Positions 33,010-41,241 of a stretch of 64,000 nucleotides of DNA are shown piece by piece; the stretch's first letter is position 1, and each line of letters starts with the position of its first letter. The notes below the pieces were generated by a model, which saw nothing but the letters and a program-made list of their open reading frames with translations, made no database searches and was not told the DNA's origin. Source of the stretch: Gemmatimonadaceae bacterium. Its GTDB lineage: Bacteria; Gemmatimonadota; Gemmatimonadetes; Gemmatimonadales; Gemmatimonadaceae. Location: NCBI GenBank assembly GCA_035606695.1, contig DATNEW010000039.1, forward strand, positions 98,419-162,418. The letters run 5' to 3'. The position numbers were made by a program, and so were the translations under genes.

Positions 33010-34593
33010 ATGGTGTCCCGCGTCAAGGCAAGCATGATTTCCGTAGCGCTCCTCGTGTGCGGAGTGACTCTCTCCGGATGCAACACGTTCACCGACGTCG
33101 TTGCGCAAGGCGTCAGCAACGTCGCGAAGGAAATCAAGGCGGCCGGCGACAGCACGAAGTCGCCGAGCGACTCGACCAAGACGAAGCCGGACACCACGAC
33201 GAAGACGCCGCCGGCAGCGACGGACACCACCGGTGTCACTCAGCAGGGAAATCCGACGGGCAGCGCCTCGGCGCCGACGACGCCGTACAGCGTCAAGTCG
33301 CCGCACTGGTCGCACATCCGCGTTCACGTCTCCGACTATCGCATTCAGTATCAGTCGGACGCGAACGTGCGTGCGACGGAGTATGCGTGGTCCGCGGCGC
33401 ACTTCGACGACGTAACGCTCGACGCGGACGACAAGACGTCGGTGGCGGCGTACCATCTCGCGAATCCGACGGTTTCGGTGGTTCGCTACGCGCTCAACTG
33501 GTCGGTGATCAAGCCCGGACAGCAAAACGAGAACGTGGCCACGTCGTACACCCAGCACATGTCGCAGTGGTACGCGGCGCATCCGCAGTACACGCTCGAG
33601 AATGCGTTCCTTCACGACGGCAGCCAGTGTCCGGCGGGTACCGCGGCGACGCCGAACTGCCGCCTCACGATTCACATCTGGACGCAGGACCGCTGGGTGG
33701 TGAATCCGGGCGATGCGGGCTTGCGCGCGTATCAGGCGAGCCGGCTCGCGCAGTACATGGGCGATGCGGACGGGCTCTTCCTCGACGAGCACGGCTCCGG
33801 CGACATGTCGGACCAGCTCGGCAACAAGAATGTTCGCGAGTATCCGAGCTTCACGAACTATCAGAACGATATCGTCGGCGAGCTCTCGTCGATTCAGTCG
33901 GCGCTCGGCTCGTCGAAGAAGATCATGATCAACACGGCGGAGTACACGTCGTCGTGGGATGCGGCGATGCAGAACGCGGTGACAGGCGCCGAGCTCGAGC
34001 TCTTCAACAATCCGACGAACAACTCGATGGAGAGCCGTTGGAGCTTCATCGATGCGCAGCTCGCCAAGGGCCGCGTGTTGCAGATGGAGTCGGGCGGGAC
34101 GTTGCCCGCTTCGTTCAACGCGGGCAATTCCGCGAGCGCGGCGGATCGTCAACGGCTGTGGCAGCTGGCGAGCTACTATCTCGTGGTGCCGTCGAATTCC
34201 GCGAACCTGCAGTTCGGCATTCACGACGCGTGGAACACGGCGTTCTCGACGCAGTGGCTCAAGGCGATCGAGATGAACATCGGCAGCCCGAGTGGCGCGC
34301 GCGCCGTGGTGGCGAGCGGGACTGATGCAAGCGGCTCATCGTACAAAGTGTGGGGCCGCGATTTCGGCAGCGCACTCGTGATGGTACGTCCGAGCGGGAA
34401 TGGATCGTCGTTCGGCGACGCGACGAAGGCGTCGCTCACGCTGCCGACGAATGATCGCTATTTGCCGCTCCATGCCGATGGCACGGTAGGTGCCCCTGTG
34501 ACCTCTGTCGAACTTCGTGCGAGCGAAGCGGTTGTGCTGCTGAAGCAAAGCCGATTCCCCTCGCTGCAGAGCGCGCCGAACCGGGTTCCGTGA
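33010..34593 (+). CDS. Lipoprotein resembling glycoside hydrolase-like family 15 (GHL15)
   Basis: 527 residues. A signal peptide with lipobox LSGC (Cys24) is followed by a Thr/Lys/Asp-rich linker (about 45-95) and a TIM-barrel-like domain with 'TEYAWSAAHFDDVTLDAD', 'TIHIWTQDRWVVNPGDAGL' and a likely active-site strand 'DADGLFLDEHGSGD' (about 253). The C-terminal about 100 residues look like a beta-sandwich ('VWGRDFGSALVMVRPSG'). Family membership is judged from motif layout, so the substrate is unknown. Its place in the exopolysaccharide operon suggests it trims or releases the polymer outside the cell, as dedicated hydrolases do in other synthase systems. Confidence 0.65.
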   Translation: MVSRVKASMISVALLVCGVTLSGCNTFTDVVAQGVSNVAKEIKAAGDSTKSPSDSTKTKPDTTTKTPPAATDTTGVTQQGNPTGSASAPTTPYSVKSPHWSHIRVHVSDYRIQYQSDANVRATEYAWSAAHFDDVTLDADDKTSVAAYHLANPTVSVVRYALNWSVIKPGQQNENVATSYTQHMSQWYAAHPQYTLENAFLHDGSQCPAGTAATPNCRLTIHIWTQDRWVVNPGDAGLRAYQASRLAQYMGDADGLFLDEHGSGDMSDQLGNKNVREYPSFTNYQNDIVGELSSIQSALGSSKKIMINTAEYTSSWDAAMQNAVTGAELELFNNPTNNSMESRWSFIDAQLAKGRVLQMESGGTLPASFNAGNSASAADRQRLWQLASYYLVVPSNSANLQFGIHDAWNTAFSTQWLKAIEMNIGSPSGARAVVASGTDASGSSYKVWGRDFGSALVMVRPSGNGSSFGDATKASLTLPTNDRYLPLHADGTVGAPVTSVELRASEAVVLLKQSRFPSLQSAPNRVP

Positions 34594-34646
34594 TCGACTG
34601 ATCGGGGCTGTCGGGCGGCGCTGATGGTGCCGCCCGAGCAGTTCCG

Positions 34647-35522
34647 ATGCCCCTGTCGCCCCACAACATCGCGCACTTCTTCACCGTCGACGTCGAAGAG
34701 CACTTTCAAGTTTCGGCGTTCGAGGGAATCGTCGAGCGGGAGAGCTGGGCGACGCAGCCGTCGCGCGTCGAGCGCAATGTGGACCGTGCGCTTGCGCTGC
34801 TGGCTGACGCGAACGCCACCGCGACGTTCTTCACGTTGGGGTGGGTCGCCGAGCGCCGGCCTGCGCTCGTGCGGCGCATTGCGGAATGCGGTCATGAGAT
34901 CGCGTCGCATGGAATGACGCACCGGCGCGTCTATCATCTTTCGTCCGCGGAGTTTCGCGACGAGCTCCGCACGTCCAAGCGATTGCTCGAGGACATCACG
35001 GGTACGCACGTCGTCGGCTTTCGCGCGCCGAATTTCTCGATTCTGCCGCGCTCCGAGTGGGCGTTCGAAGTGTTGGTCGAGGAAGGGTATCGCTACGACT
35101 CGAGCCGGTTTCCGATTCATCGCATCGATTACGGATCGCCGGACGCGCCATCAGACGTTCACGTCGTGACCTGTCCGAGCGGAACGTTGCTCGAGTTTCC
35201 GCTCGCGACGTACAAGGCATTCGGCGCGCGAATTCCCGCGGCGGGCGCCGCGTACTTGCGGCACTTTCCGTATCGCGTCGTGCGCGGCGCGTTCGCGCAA
35301 TCGGAGCGGCGCGGTCAGGCGGCGGTGTTCTACATCCATCCGTGGGAGCTCGATCCCGAACAACCGCGGATCGACGCACCGCTGCTGACGCGCTGGCGCC
35401 ACTACACCGGCCTGTCGCGCACAACCGCGCGGGTGGCGCGGTTGCTCGGTGAGTTCCGTTTCACGTCGTTCCGCGCGCGACTGGAGCGACCGGCGCCGCG
35501 CGACGCGGTGCTCGTCGCATGA
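34647..35522 (+). CDS. XrtA-associated polysaccharide deacetylase (NodB domain with DUF3473)
   Basis: 291 residues. The opening 'FFTVDVEEHFQVSAFEGI' and 'IASHGMTHRRVYHLS' give the NodB Asp and the His-x3-His metal site. The C-terminal part with 'FYIHPWELDPEQPR' and 'LTRWRHYTGLSRTTARV' is the DUF3473 extension that marks the family linked to exosortase (XrtA) exopolysaccharide clusters. It removes N-acetyl groups from the polymer or a precursor. It overlaps the FemAB-like gene by 4 bases (ATGA). Confidence 0.9.
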   Translation: MPLSPHNIAHFFTVDVEEHFQVSAFEGIVERESWATQPSRVERNVDRALALLADANATATFFTLGWVAERRPALVRRIAECGHEIASHGMTHRRVYHLSSAEFRDELRTSKRLLEDITGTHVVGFRAPNFSILPRSEWAFEVLVEEGYRYDSSRFPIHRIDYGSPDAPSDVHVVTCPSGTLLEFPLATYKAFGARIPAAGAAYLRHFPYRVVRGAFAQSERRGQAAVFYIHPWELDPEQPRIDAPLLTRWRHYTGLSRTTARVARLLGEFRFTSFRARLERPAPRDAVLVA

Positions 35523-36583
35523 CACACGTTGCGACGCGCGCGACGGAGAGCACGTCGAGCGGCACTCGCATTGTGGTGGGCAACTTCGACGGCACCGCGA
35601 CGGAGTGGGACGCGTTCGTTCGCCGTCAGGATGGCGCGCGGCATTTTCATCTTCTTGGATGGCGGCGCGTTATCGAGCGCGTTTACGGGCATGAATGTGT
35701 CTCGCTCGAGGCGCGCGATGCCGATGGATTACTCGCCGGTGTGCTGACCGTTGCGCGCGTACGGAGCGCGATGTTCGGCGATTTTCTGGTCTCGATGCCG
35801 TTTGTCGATTATGGGGGACCACTCGGGAATGATGCGGCCGTGCGCGCGCTGGTGGATTCGGCGCGTTCGATGATGGGACGCCGCACATTGCTCGAGTTGC
35901 GCAGTGCGATTTCGTTGAACATCGGTGTGGAAGCGTCGCATCGAAAGATCGCGGTCGTGAAGACGCTCGCGGGCAGCGCGAGCGACGCGTGGGACGGCCT
36001 CCGCTCGCAGGTTCGCGGCGCGGTGCGGAAGGCGCAGAAGTCCGGCATCACCGTGCGGTTCGGCGCGGATCAAACGAACGAATTCTTCCGCTTGTTCGCG
36101 CTGCGCATGCGCGACCTTGGCACGCCGACGCATTCGCTTCGCTATTTCGAGACGATCGCCGACGAGTTCCCGGACAGCATGTGGCTCGCGTGCGCGTACC
36201 ATCAAGGCGCCGCCGTCGCCGGTTTGTGCGGTTTCGCGTTCGAGGACGAGGTGCACCTGCTGCACGCGGCGCAGCTCGACTCGTATCGATCCATGCACCC
36301 GAACATGCTGCTCACGTGGGCGTTCATCGAGCGCGCGATCGACGCCGGCATTTCGCGATTCAACTTCGGCCGCTCGTCGCCCGGCACCAGCACGCACGAA
36401 TTCAAGCGACGCTGGGGCGGGGTCGACGAAGCGCTCCATTGGTACGACGTCGGAAACGGACCCGTCGCCAAGACGCCGTCGCCGAACGACTCGGCGTACG
36501 CGCTCGGACCGCGGCTATGGAAACGGTTGCCATACCCGGTCACGACCGCACTCGGTCCACACATCGTGAAGTACATCCCATGA
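35519..36583 (+). CDS. FemAB-like GNAT protein of the XrtA/PEP-CTERM-associated type
   Basis: 354 residues. Two GNAT-like halves are visible ('ARHFHLLGWRRVIERVYGHE' and 'PNMLLTWAFIERAIDAGI'), ending in 'FNFGRSSPGTSTHEFKRRWGG', the signature region of the family. FemAB relatives transfer aminoacyl or acyl groups; here the target is probably a sugar of the exopolysaccharide. Four-base overlaps with both neighbours put it inside one translationally coupled operon. Confidence 0.88.
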   Translation: MTHVATRATESTSSGTRIVVGNFDGTATEWDAFVRRQDGARHFHLLGWRRVIERVYGHECVSLEARDADGLLAGVLTVARVRSAMFGDFLVSMPFVDYGGPLGNDAAVRALVDSARSMMGRRTLLELRSAISLNIGVEASHRKIAVVKTLAGSASDAWDGLRSQVRGAVRKAQKSGITVRFGADQTNEFFRLFALRMRDLGTPTHSLRYFETIADEFPDSMWLACAYHQGAAVAGLCGFAFEDEVHLLHAAQLDSYRSMHPNMLLTWAFIERAIDAGISRFNFGRSSPGTSTHEFKRRWGGVDEALHWYDVGNGPVAKTPSPNDSAYALGPRLWKRLPYPVTTALGPHIVKYIP

Positions 36584-37932
36584 CGAATGCAGCGCGCGCG
36601 AGCGCGGACGATCGCCGGCCCGACTTGCTCGTGATCGGTGTCGGCCTGACGGTCGTGTGTCATCTGTGGCGCGTTCCGGATCTCTTTCCGGTACTTGGGC
36701 CGCTGCGGTTGATGATTCTGAGCGCCGTCGCGTGCCTTGCCGGCTTGGTGTTGTCGCGGCGCGGCGAGCGCTCGTTGACGCGGTTGTTCACGCCGGTGAC
36801 CGCTCCTCTGCTGGCGCTCGTCGCGTTGATGGTGCTAAGCATTCCTACGAGTCTCGATCCGCAGCTGAGCACTGTCTTCCTGTTCAAGGATTTGCTGCCG
36901 CGAGTTCTGTTGGGTGTGCTCATCGCGGGGAGCATTCGGAATCGCCGCGATCTCGAGTGGATCATGCTCGCCACGCTCGCGGGCTGCTGGATGTACACCG
37001 CGATGATGATGGTGCGCGCGCCGCGCGCCACTGGTCCGACAGGATGGACCGATCTGGCGATGTACGATCGCAACGACTTTGCACTCCTGGCTGTGTGCGC
37101 GTTGCCGCTCGCGATCTACTTCCTGCGTCGCGAAGCGGGGCGTAGTCGTCGCATCTTCGGTGCGCTGACGATGATGGTGCTGCTGTACGTCATCGCGCGC
37201 GGCGGTTCGCGCGGCGGATTCCTTGGCCTCACGGCGGTGCTGGGCTTCATGGCACTGCGCTATCGCGCCGTACCGGCGCGCGTACGATTTGGAGCCGTGC
37301 TCGCTGGAGCGCTCGCGATCGGAGTGCTTGGGGGCACGCGGTACCGCACTCAACTCGCGACGCTGCTCAATCCGACGCAGGACTACAACTGGTCGGGCCG
37401 CGACTACAATGGACGGTTGGAGTTATGGAAGCGCGGCCGCGGCTACATCGCCGATCATCCTGTGGTGGGCATTGGACTGGCCGCGTACACGGTTGCAGAG
37501 GGCGAGTTGTCCGAAGTGGCGCGCGAGCGTTTGGCGCACGGGCAGGAAGTCACGCCGCTCCAGGCGCACGACATGTTCATTCAGATCGCCGCCGAGCTGG
37601 GACTTCCGGCGCTGGTCGCGTTCGTGTTCTTGCTCTGGCGCTTTTATCGAACGACGCGCGACGTCCGTCGCGCACTGGACACACCGCGTGAAACCTCGCG
37701 GCCGCCCGAGCACGCGCTTGCCGTGGCGCTCACGGCATCGCTGTTGGGATTCATCGTCTGCGGCGTGTTTCTCTCGGCCGCCTACTTCGCGCAGTTCTTC
37801 ATCATGGTCGGCTTCGTCGGCGGGTTGGCGAAGCTGTGTCCCGTATGGGCTACGCGCCGCGCTCCGGTTGCGCCGTATGCACCCGTGTGGGTTGGTAACG
37901 ACGCCGCGGCGGCGCTGCCGCCGATTCAATGA
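36580..37932 (+). CDS. O-antigen ligase/polymerase-like membrane protein (Wzy/WaaL family)
   Basis: 450 residues from ATG 36580 (ATGA overlap with the FemAB-like stop); the longer reading from 35989 is a shadow over that gene. About ten to twelve TM helices are visible. The large periplasmic loop with 'DYNWSGRDYNGRLELWKRG' and 'HPVVGIGLAAY', then 'QAHDMFIQIAAELGLPALVAF', matches the Wzy_C pattern (Arg and His residues that contact the lipid-linked glycan). It likely polymerises repeat units flipped by the Wzx-like protein encoded at 41242-42789. Confidence 0.9.
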   Translation: MTNAARASADDRRPDLLVIGVGLTVVCHLWRVPDLFPVLGPLRLMILSAVACLAGLVLSRRGERSLTRLFTPVTAPLLALVALMVLSIPTSLDPQLSTVFLFKDLLPRVLLGVLIAGSIRNRRDLEWIMLATLAGCWMYTAMMMVRAPRATGPTGWTDLAMYDRNDFALLAVCALPLAIYFLRREAGRSRRIFGALTMMVLLYVIARGGSRGGFLGLTAVLGFMALRYRAVPARVRFGAVLAGALAIGVLGGTRYRTQLATLLNPTQDYNWSGRDYNGRLELWKRGRGYIADHPVVGIGLAAYTVAEGELSEVARERLAHGQEVTPLQAHDMFIQIAAELGLPALVAFVFLLWRFYRTTRDVRRALDTPRETSRPPEHALAVALTASLLGFIVCGVFLSAAYFAQFFIMVGFVGGLAKLCPVWATRRAPVAPYAPVWVGNDAAAALPPIQ

Positions 37933-38870
37933 TGCGTATCAGCTTCGATCGCACGTTCGCCAAACGCGCCGTCGAGCGCGTGATCTGGTCCAGCGGATTG
38001 CCCGCGCTTCGTCGTCGCGGACTTCGTGAAAGCTCGCTTGTCCTGGCGTATCACAATGTCGTGCCTGACGGTGTGCCGCCGGTCGGCGATCGATCGTTAC
38101 ATCTGTCACGGGCGGCGTTCGCCACGCAGCTCGATGCATTGATGGAGACGCACGACGTCGTGACACTCGAGGAGGCGCTTGGACTGACGGTTGCGCGCGG
38201 TACGACGCGCCGGCGTCCATTCGCGGCGATCACGTTCGATGATGCGTATCGCGGCGCGCTCACGCTCGGACTCGGCGAGTTGCGGGCGCGCGGGCTGCCG
38301 AGCACCGTGTTCGTTGCGCCGGCGTTCATCGGCGATCGGACGTTCTGGTGGGACGCCGTGCGTTGGCCCATTGGAACCGCCGACGGCAACGCGTTCCGCG
38401 GCGAGGCGCTCGAACGATATCGTGGTGTCGATGCCGAGGTTCGCGAATTCGCGGCACTGCGCGGGTACGGAATTCAACCGATGCCGGCGTACGCGCGCTG
38501 CGTCACGGAGGACGAGTTGCGGGCCGTTGCCCGCGCGGGCGATGTCACGCTTGGCTCGCACACGTGGAGTCATCCGAATCTCGCCGCGCTGCACGGCGAG
38601 ACGTTGCGCGCCGAGCTCGAGCTGCCGATCGCATGGCTGCGCGAGCGCTTTGCGCGCGTCACGCCGGTGATCGCGTATCCGTATGGTCGATGGTCGCCCG
38701 AAACGGCGACCGCGGCGCGCGCTGCCGGTTATGCGGCCGGGCTTCGCGTGGACGGCGGTTGGCTGCGTTCGCGCGAAGCGAATCCGCTCGCGGCGCCGCG
38801 ATTAGACGTGCCGTCGGGTCTCACGACGACGGGCTTCGCGCTTCGTGCCGCCGGGATGTTTTGCCGATGA
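37929..38870 (+). CDS. Polysaccharide deacetylase (NodB domain)
   Basis: 313 residues. 'SSLVLAYHNVVPDGVPP' opens the domain, 'FAAITFDDAYRGALTLG' holds the catalytic Asp-Asp pair and 'TLGSHTWSHPNLAAL' the His-x3-His metal ligands; 'VIAYPYGRWSPE' is a typical late motif. It is the second deacetylase in the cluster and lacks the DUF3473 tail of the first, so the two probably act at different steps or sugars. Four-base overlaps join it to its neighbours on both sides. Confidence 0.9.
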   Translation: MMRISFDRTFAKRAVERVIWSSGLPALRRRGLRESSLVLAYHNVVPDGVPPVGDRSLHLSRAAFATQLDALMETHDVVTLEEALGLTVARGTTRRRPFAAITFDDAYRGALTLGLGELRARGLPSTVFVAPAFIGDRTFWWDAVRWPIGTADGNAFRGEALERYRGVDAEVREFAALRGYGIQPMPAYARCVTEDELRAVARAGDVTLGSHTWSHPNLAALHGETLRAELELPIAWLRERFARVTPVIAYPYGRWSPETATAARAAGYAAGLRVDGGWLRSREANPLAAPRLDVPSGLTTTGFALRAAGMFCR

Positions 38871-39976
38871 AGCGCATCGCGCTGCTGAACGAAACGAGCG
38901 GTCCAGGCGGCGCCGAGCATATGGTCTTGATGCTGGGCGAGGAGCTGGCGCGTCGCGGATACGAGGTCACGCCGGTGCTTCCGTCGTATCTGGATCCGTG
39001 GCTCGTGAACGAGTTCAAGTCGCGTGGCTTCGACCCAGAGACATTCGACGCGCCGTCGTTCGTCGATCCCGGATACCTGTCGCATCTCGTTCGAATTCTC
39101 AAACGACGCGGCGCCGACGTCGTGCACTCGCACGAGTTCCTGACGTCGGTGTACGGCGGCGCGGCGGCGGCGATCGCTCGGAAGCCGCACGTGATGACCA
39201 TGCACGGCGGCCGCTACTACGCGGGCAAGCGATATCGGCGCGAAGCGTTGCGGTGGAGCGCGCGACGCAGCCGCGCCGTCGTCGGTGTCTCGGCCGCAAC
39301 GGCGAACGAGCTGGCGTCGCATCTGCGACTGTCGCCCGAGCGCGTCCGTGTGGTGCACAACGGCATTCGCCCGCGACTCGGCGACCCGCTCGCGGTTCGC
39401 CGCGAGCTCGGCGTGACCGACGGCGAAATGCTCGTCGTTGCGATTGGAAATCTGAAACCCGTGAAAGCGCACACCGTGCTGCTCGAGGCGCTGGTGTTGT
39501 TGAACGCGCGCGGCACTGCGCCGTCGTGGCGGTTGGCCATCGCAGGAACCGGTAGCGAGCAAGGCCGACTCGAATCGCTTGCCGAGCAACATGGCGTGCG
39601 CGATCGACTGCATCTGCTGGGCTATCGTGCGGACGTCGGCAACATCCTCGCGGCCGCCGACGTGTGGGCGATGTCGTCGTTGTCAGAGGGTCTTCCGCTC
39701 GCGCTCATCGAGGCGATGTTCGCCGGCAGGCCGGTTGTCGCGTCGAACGTGGGCGGCATGCCGGAAGTCATCACCAACGACGTGAATGGTTTGTTGGTGC
39801 CTCCGAGCGACGCCGTCGCGCTTGCTGACGCACTGGCGCGTCTATTCGCCGATCCTGCGTTGCGTGAGCGGCTCGCCGCCGCCGGCAAGCGGGATGCGGA
39901 GGCCCAGTTTGGCATCGACCGCATGGTCGACGCCTACGAGCGACTTTACTCCGGCGCCGGAATCGAAGCCCGATGA
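38867..39976 (+). CDS. Group 1/4 family glycosyltransferase
   Basis: 369 residues from ATG 38867. 'LNETSGPGGAEHMVLMLGEEL' holds the acceptor-side Gly-rich loop, 'VVHNGIRP' begins the C-terminal domain and 'EGLPLALIEAMFAGRPVVAS' carries the donor-binding E-x7-E. The longer frame upstream covers the deacetylase and is excluded by the ATGA overlap. It adds one sugar during assembly of the exopolysaccharide repeat unit. Confidence 0.9.
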   Translation: MKRIALLNETSGPGGAEHMVLMLGEELARRGYEVTPVLPSYLDPWLVNEFKSRGFDPETFDAPSFVDPGYLSHLVRILKRRGADVVHSHEFLTSVYGGAAAAIARKPHVMTMHGGRYYAGKRYRREALRWSARRSRAVVGVSAATANELASHLRLSPERVRVVHNGIRPRLGDPLAVRRELGVTDGEMLVVAIGNLKPVKAHTVLLEALVLLNARGTAPSWRLAIAGTGSEQGRLESLAEQHGVRDRLHLLGYRADVGNILAAADVWAMSSLSEGLPLALIEAMFAGRPVVASNVGGMPEVITNDVNGLLVPPSDAVALADALARLFADPALRERLAAAGKRDAEAQFGIDRMVDAYERLYSGAGIEAR

Positions 39977-41226
39977 TGAAACGCATACATGACGAGATCG
40001 ACGCGATCGATCGATGGTTGTATCGGCAGAAGAGCCGCCGGCCCGTGGCGATCGTGCTCGGCGCGTCGATCAACGGCCTGGCGATCGTGCGCAGTCTGGG
40101 GCGGCGGGGAATACCGGTGCTGCTCATCGATCGCGATCCGCAGCTGGGCACGTGGACCCGCTTCGCGCGCGTCGTCTCGTTGCGCGGCGTGCCGGGCGAC
40201 AACGATGCCGTGCTCGAGCTGTTGCTCGGCCTCGGGCACCGCCTCGCGCAACCGGGTGTGATTTTTCCGACGGCCGATTCGCAGTGCCAGTTCCTGGCGG
40301 ATCATCAGTTCGAGCTCGAGCACCATTACAAGTTCTTACAGCCCGATCCGGCGACCGTCCGCGCGATCATCGACAAGCCGAAGCAGTATGAGATTGCCAA
40401 ACGCGCCGGCATTGCCATCCCGGGAACGTTCGTGCCGACGAGCATGGCCGACGCGGAACGCGCGGCGGCGTCGATCTCGTATCCGGCCATTCTCAAGCCG
40501 TACTGGGGCGCCGATCTTCGGCCGGCCAGCATGCGCGAGAGAGGCATCAAGGTGTTCGTCGTTGGATCGCGCGACGAGCTCCTGGCGGCGTACGCGCACG
40601 CGAATTCGCTCGACGTGCCGGTGATGATTCAGGAAATCATTCCAGGCGACGACAGCGAGATTTACGGCTATTGGGCGTTCTGGGACGAAGAAGGCAAAGA
40701 GCGCGCGTGGCTGACGATGCGTAAACTGCGTCAGAATCCGCCGCGTTTCGGCGACGGTTCGCTGCAACAGACCGTCGCGGCTCCGGAGGTCGCGGCGCTC
40801 AGCAGAAAGCTGCTCAAGGCGTTCGACTATCGTGGATTGGTCGGCGTCGAATTCAAGCGTGACGCACGCGACGGATCACTCAAGCTCATCGAGATCAATC
40901 CACGCACCGAAGGTGGCAATCAACTCGCGGTGAGCGCGGGAGTCGATTTCGCGTGGATTGCGTATCGTCACCTCACCGGCACCGCGCTGCCCGACGAAGC
41001 GGCGGCGTTCACGCCGGGCGTCACGTATGTGAATGAGGAAGCTGACCTCAAGACGTTTCTCGAGCTGCACAAGGCGGGTGAGCTCAAGACGACGCAGTGG
41101 CTGCGCTCCTGGTTTTCAGCGAAGGCGTATGCGCTCGGCGCATGGGATGATCCGATGCCGCTCATCGTGCTCGCGGGTCGGGTGGCGCGAGCCGCGACCA
41201 AACGCACGCTCGGCATCGCGAGCTGA
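39973..41226 (+). CDS. ATP-grasp enzyme (carboxylate-amine ligase type)
   Basis: 417 residues. The N-terminal Rossmann-like part 'VAIVLGASINGLAIVRSLGR' is followed by an ATP-grasp domain with 'YPAILKPYWGADLRP' (ATP-binding Lys), 'VMIQEIIPGDDSEIYGYWAF' and the Mg-binding 'LKLIEINPRTEGGNQLAV'. Enzymes of this type occur in many exopolysaccharide clusters and ligate an amine or amino acid to a carboxylate, perhaps a uronic acid. It is the last gene of the overlapping plus-strand set and converges with the flippase. Confidence 0.88.
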   Translation: MMKRIHDEIDAIDRWLYRQKSRRPVAIVLGASINGLAIVRSLGRRGIPVLLIDRDPQLGTWTRFARVVSLRGVPGDNDAVLELLLGLGHRLAQPGVIFPTADSQCQFLADHQFELEHHYKFLQPDPATVRAIIDKPKQYEIAKRAGIAIPGTFVPTSMADAERAAASISYPAILKPYWGADLRPASMRERGIKVFVVGSRDELLAAYAHANSLDVPVMIQEIIPGDDSEIYGYWAFWDEEGKERAWLTMRKLRQNPPRFGDGSLQQTVAAPEVAALSRKLLKAFDYRGLVGVEFKRDARDGSLKLIEINPRTEGGNQLAVSAGVDFAWIAYRHLTGTALPDEAAAFTPGVTYVNEEADLKTFLELHKAGELKTTQWLRSWFSAKAYALGAWDDPMPLIVLAGRVARAATKRTLGIAS

Positions 41227-41241
41227 GATCGCGGCTGCCGC

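Noticed and set aside
35989..36579. An N-terminal extension of about 197 residues on the O-antigen-polymerase-like protein
   Set aside because: It is an out-of-frame copy of the FemAB-like gene; the ATG at 36580 overlaps that gene's stop by 4 bases, as at other junctions of the operon.
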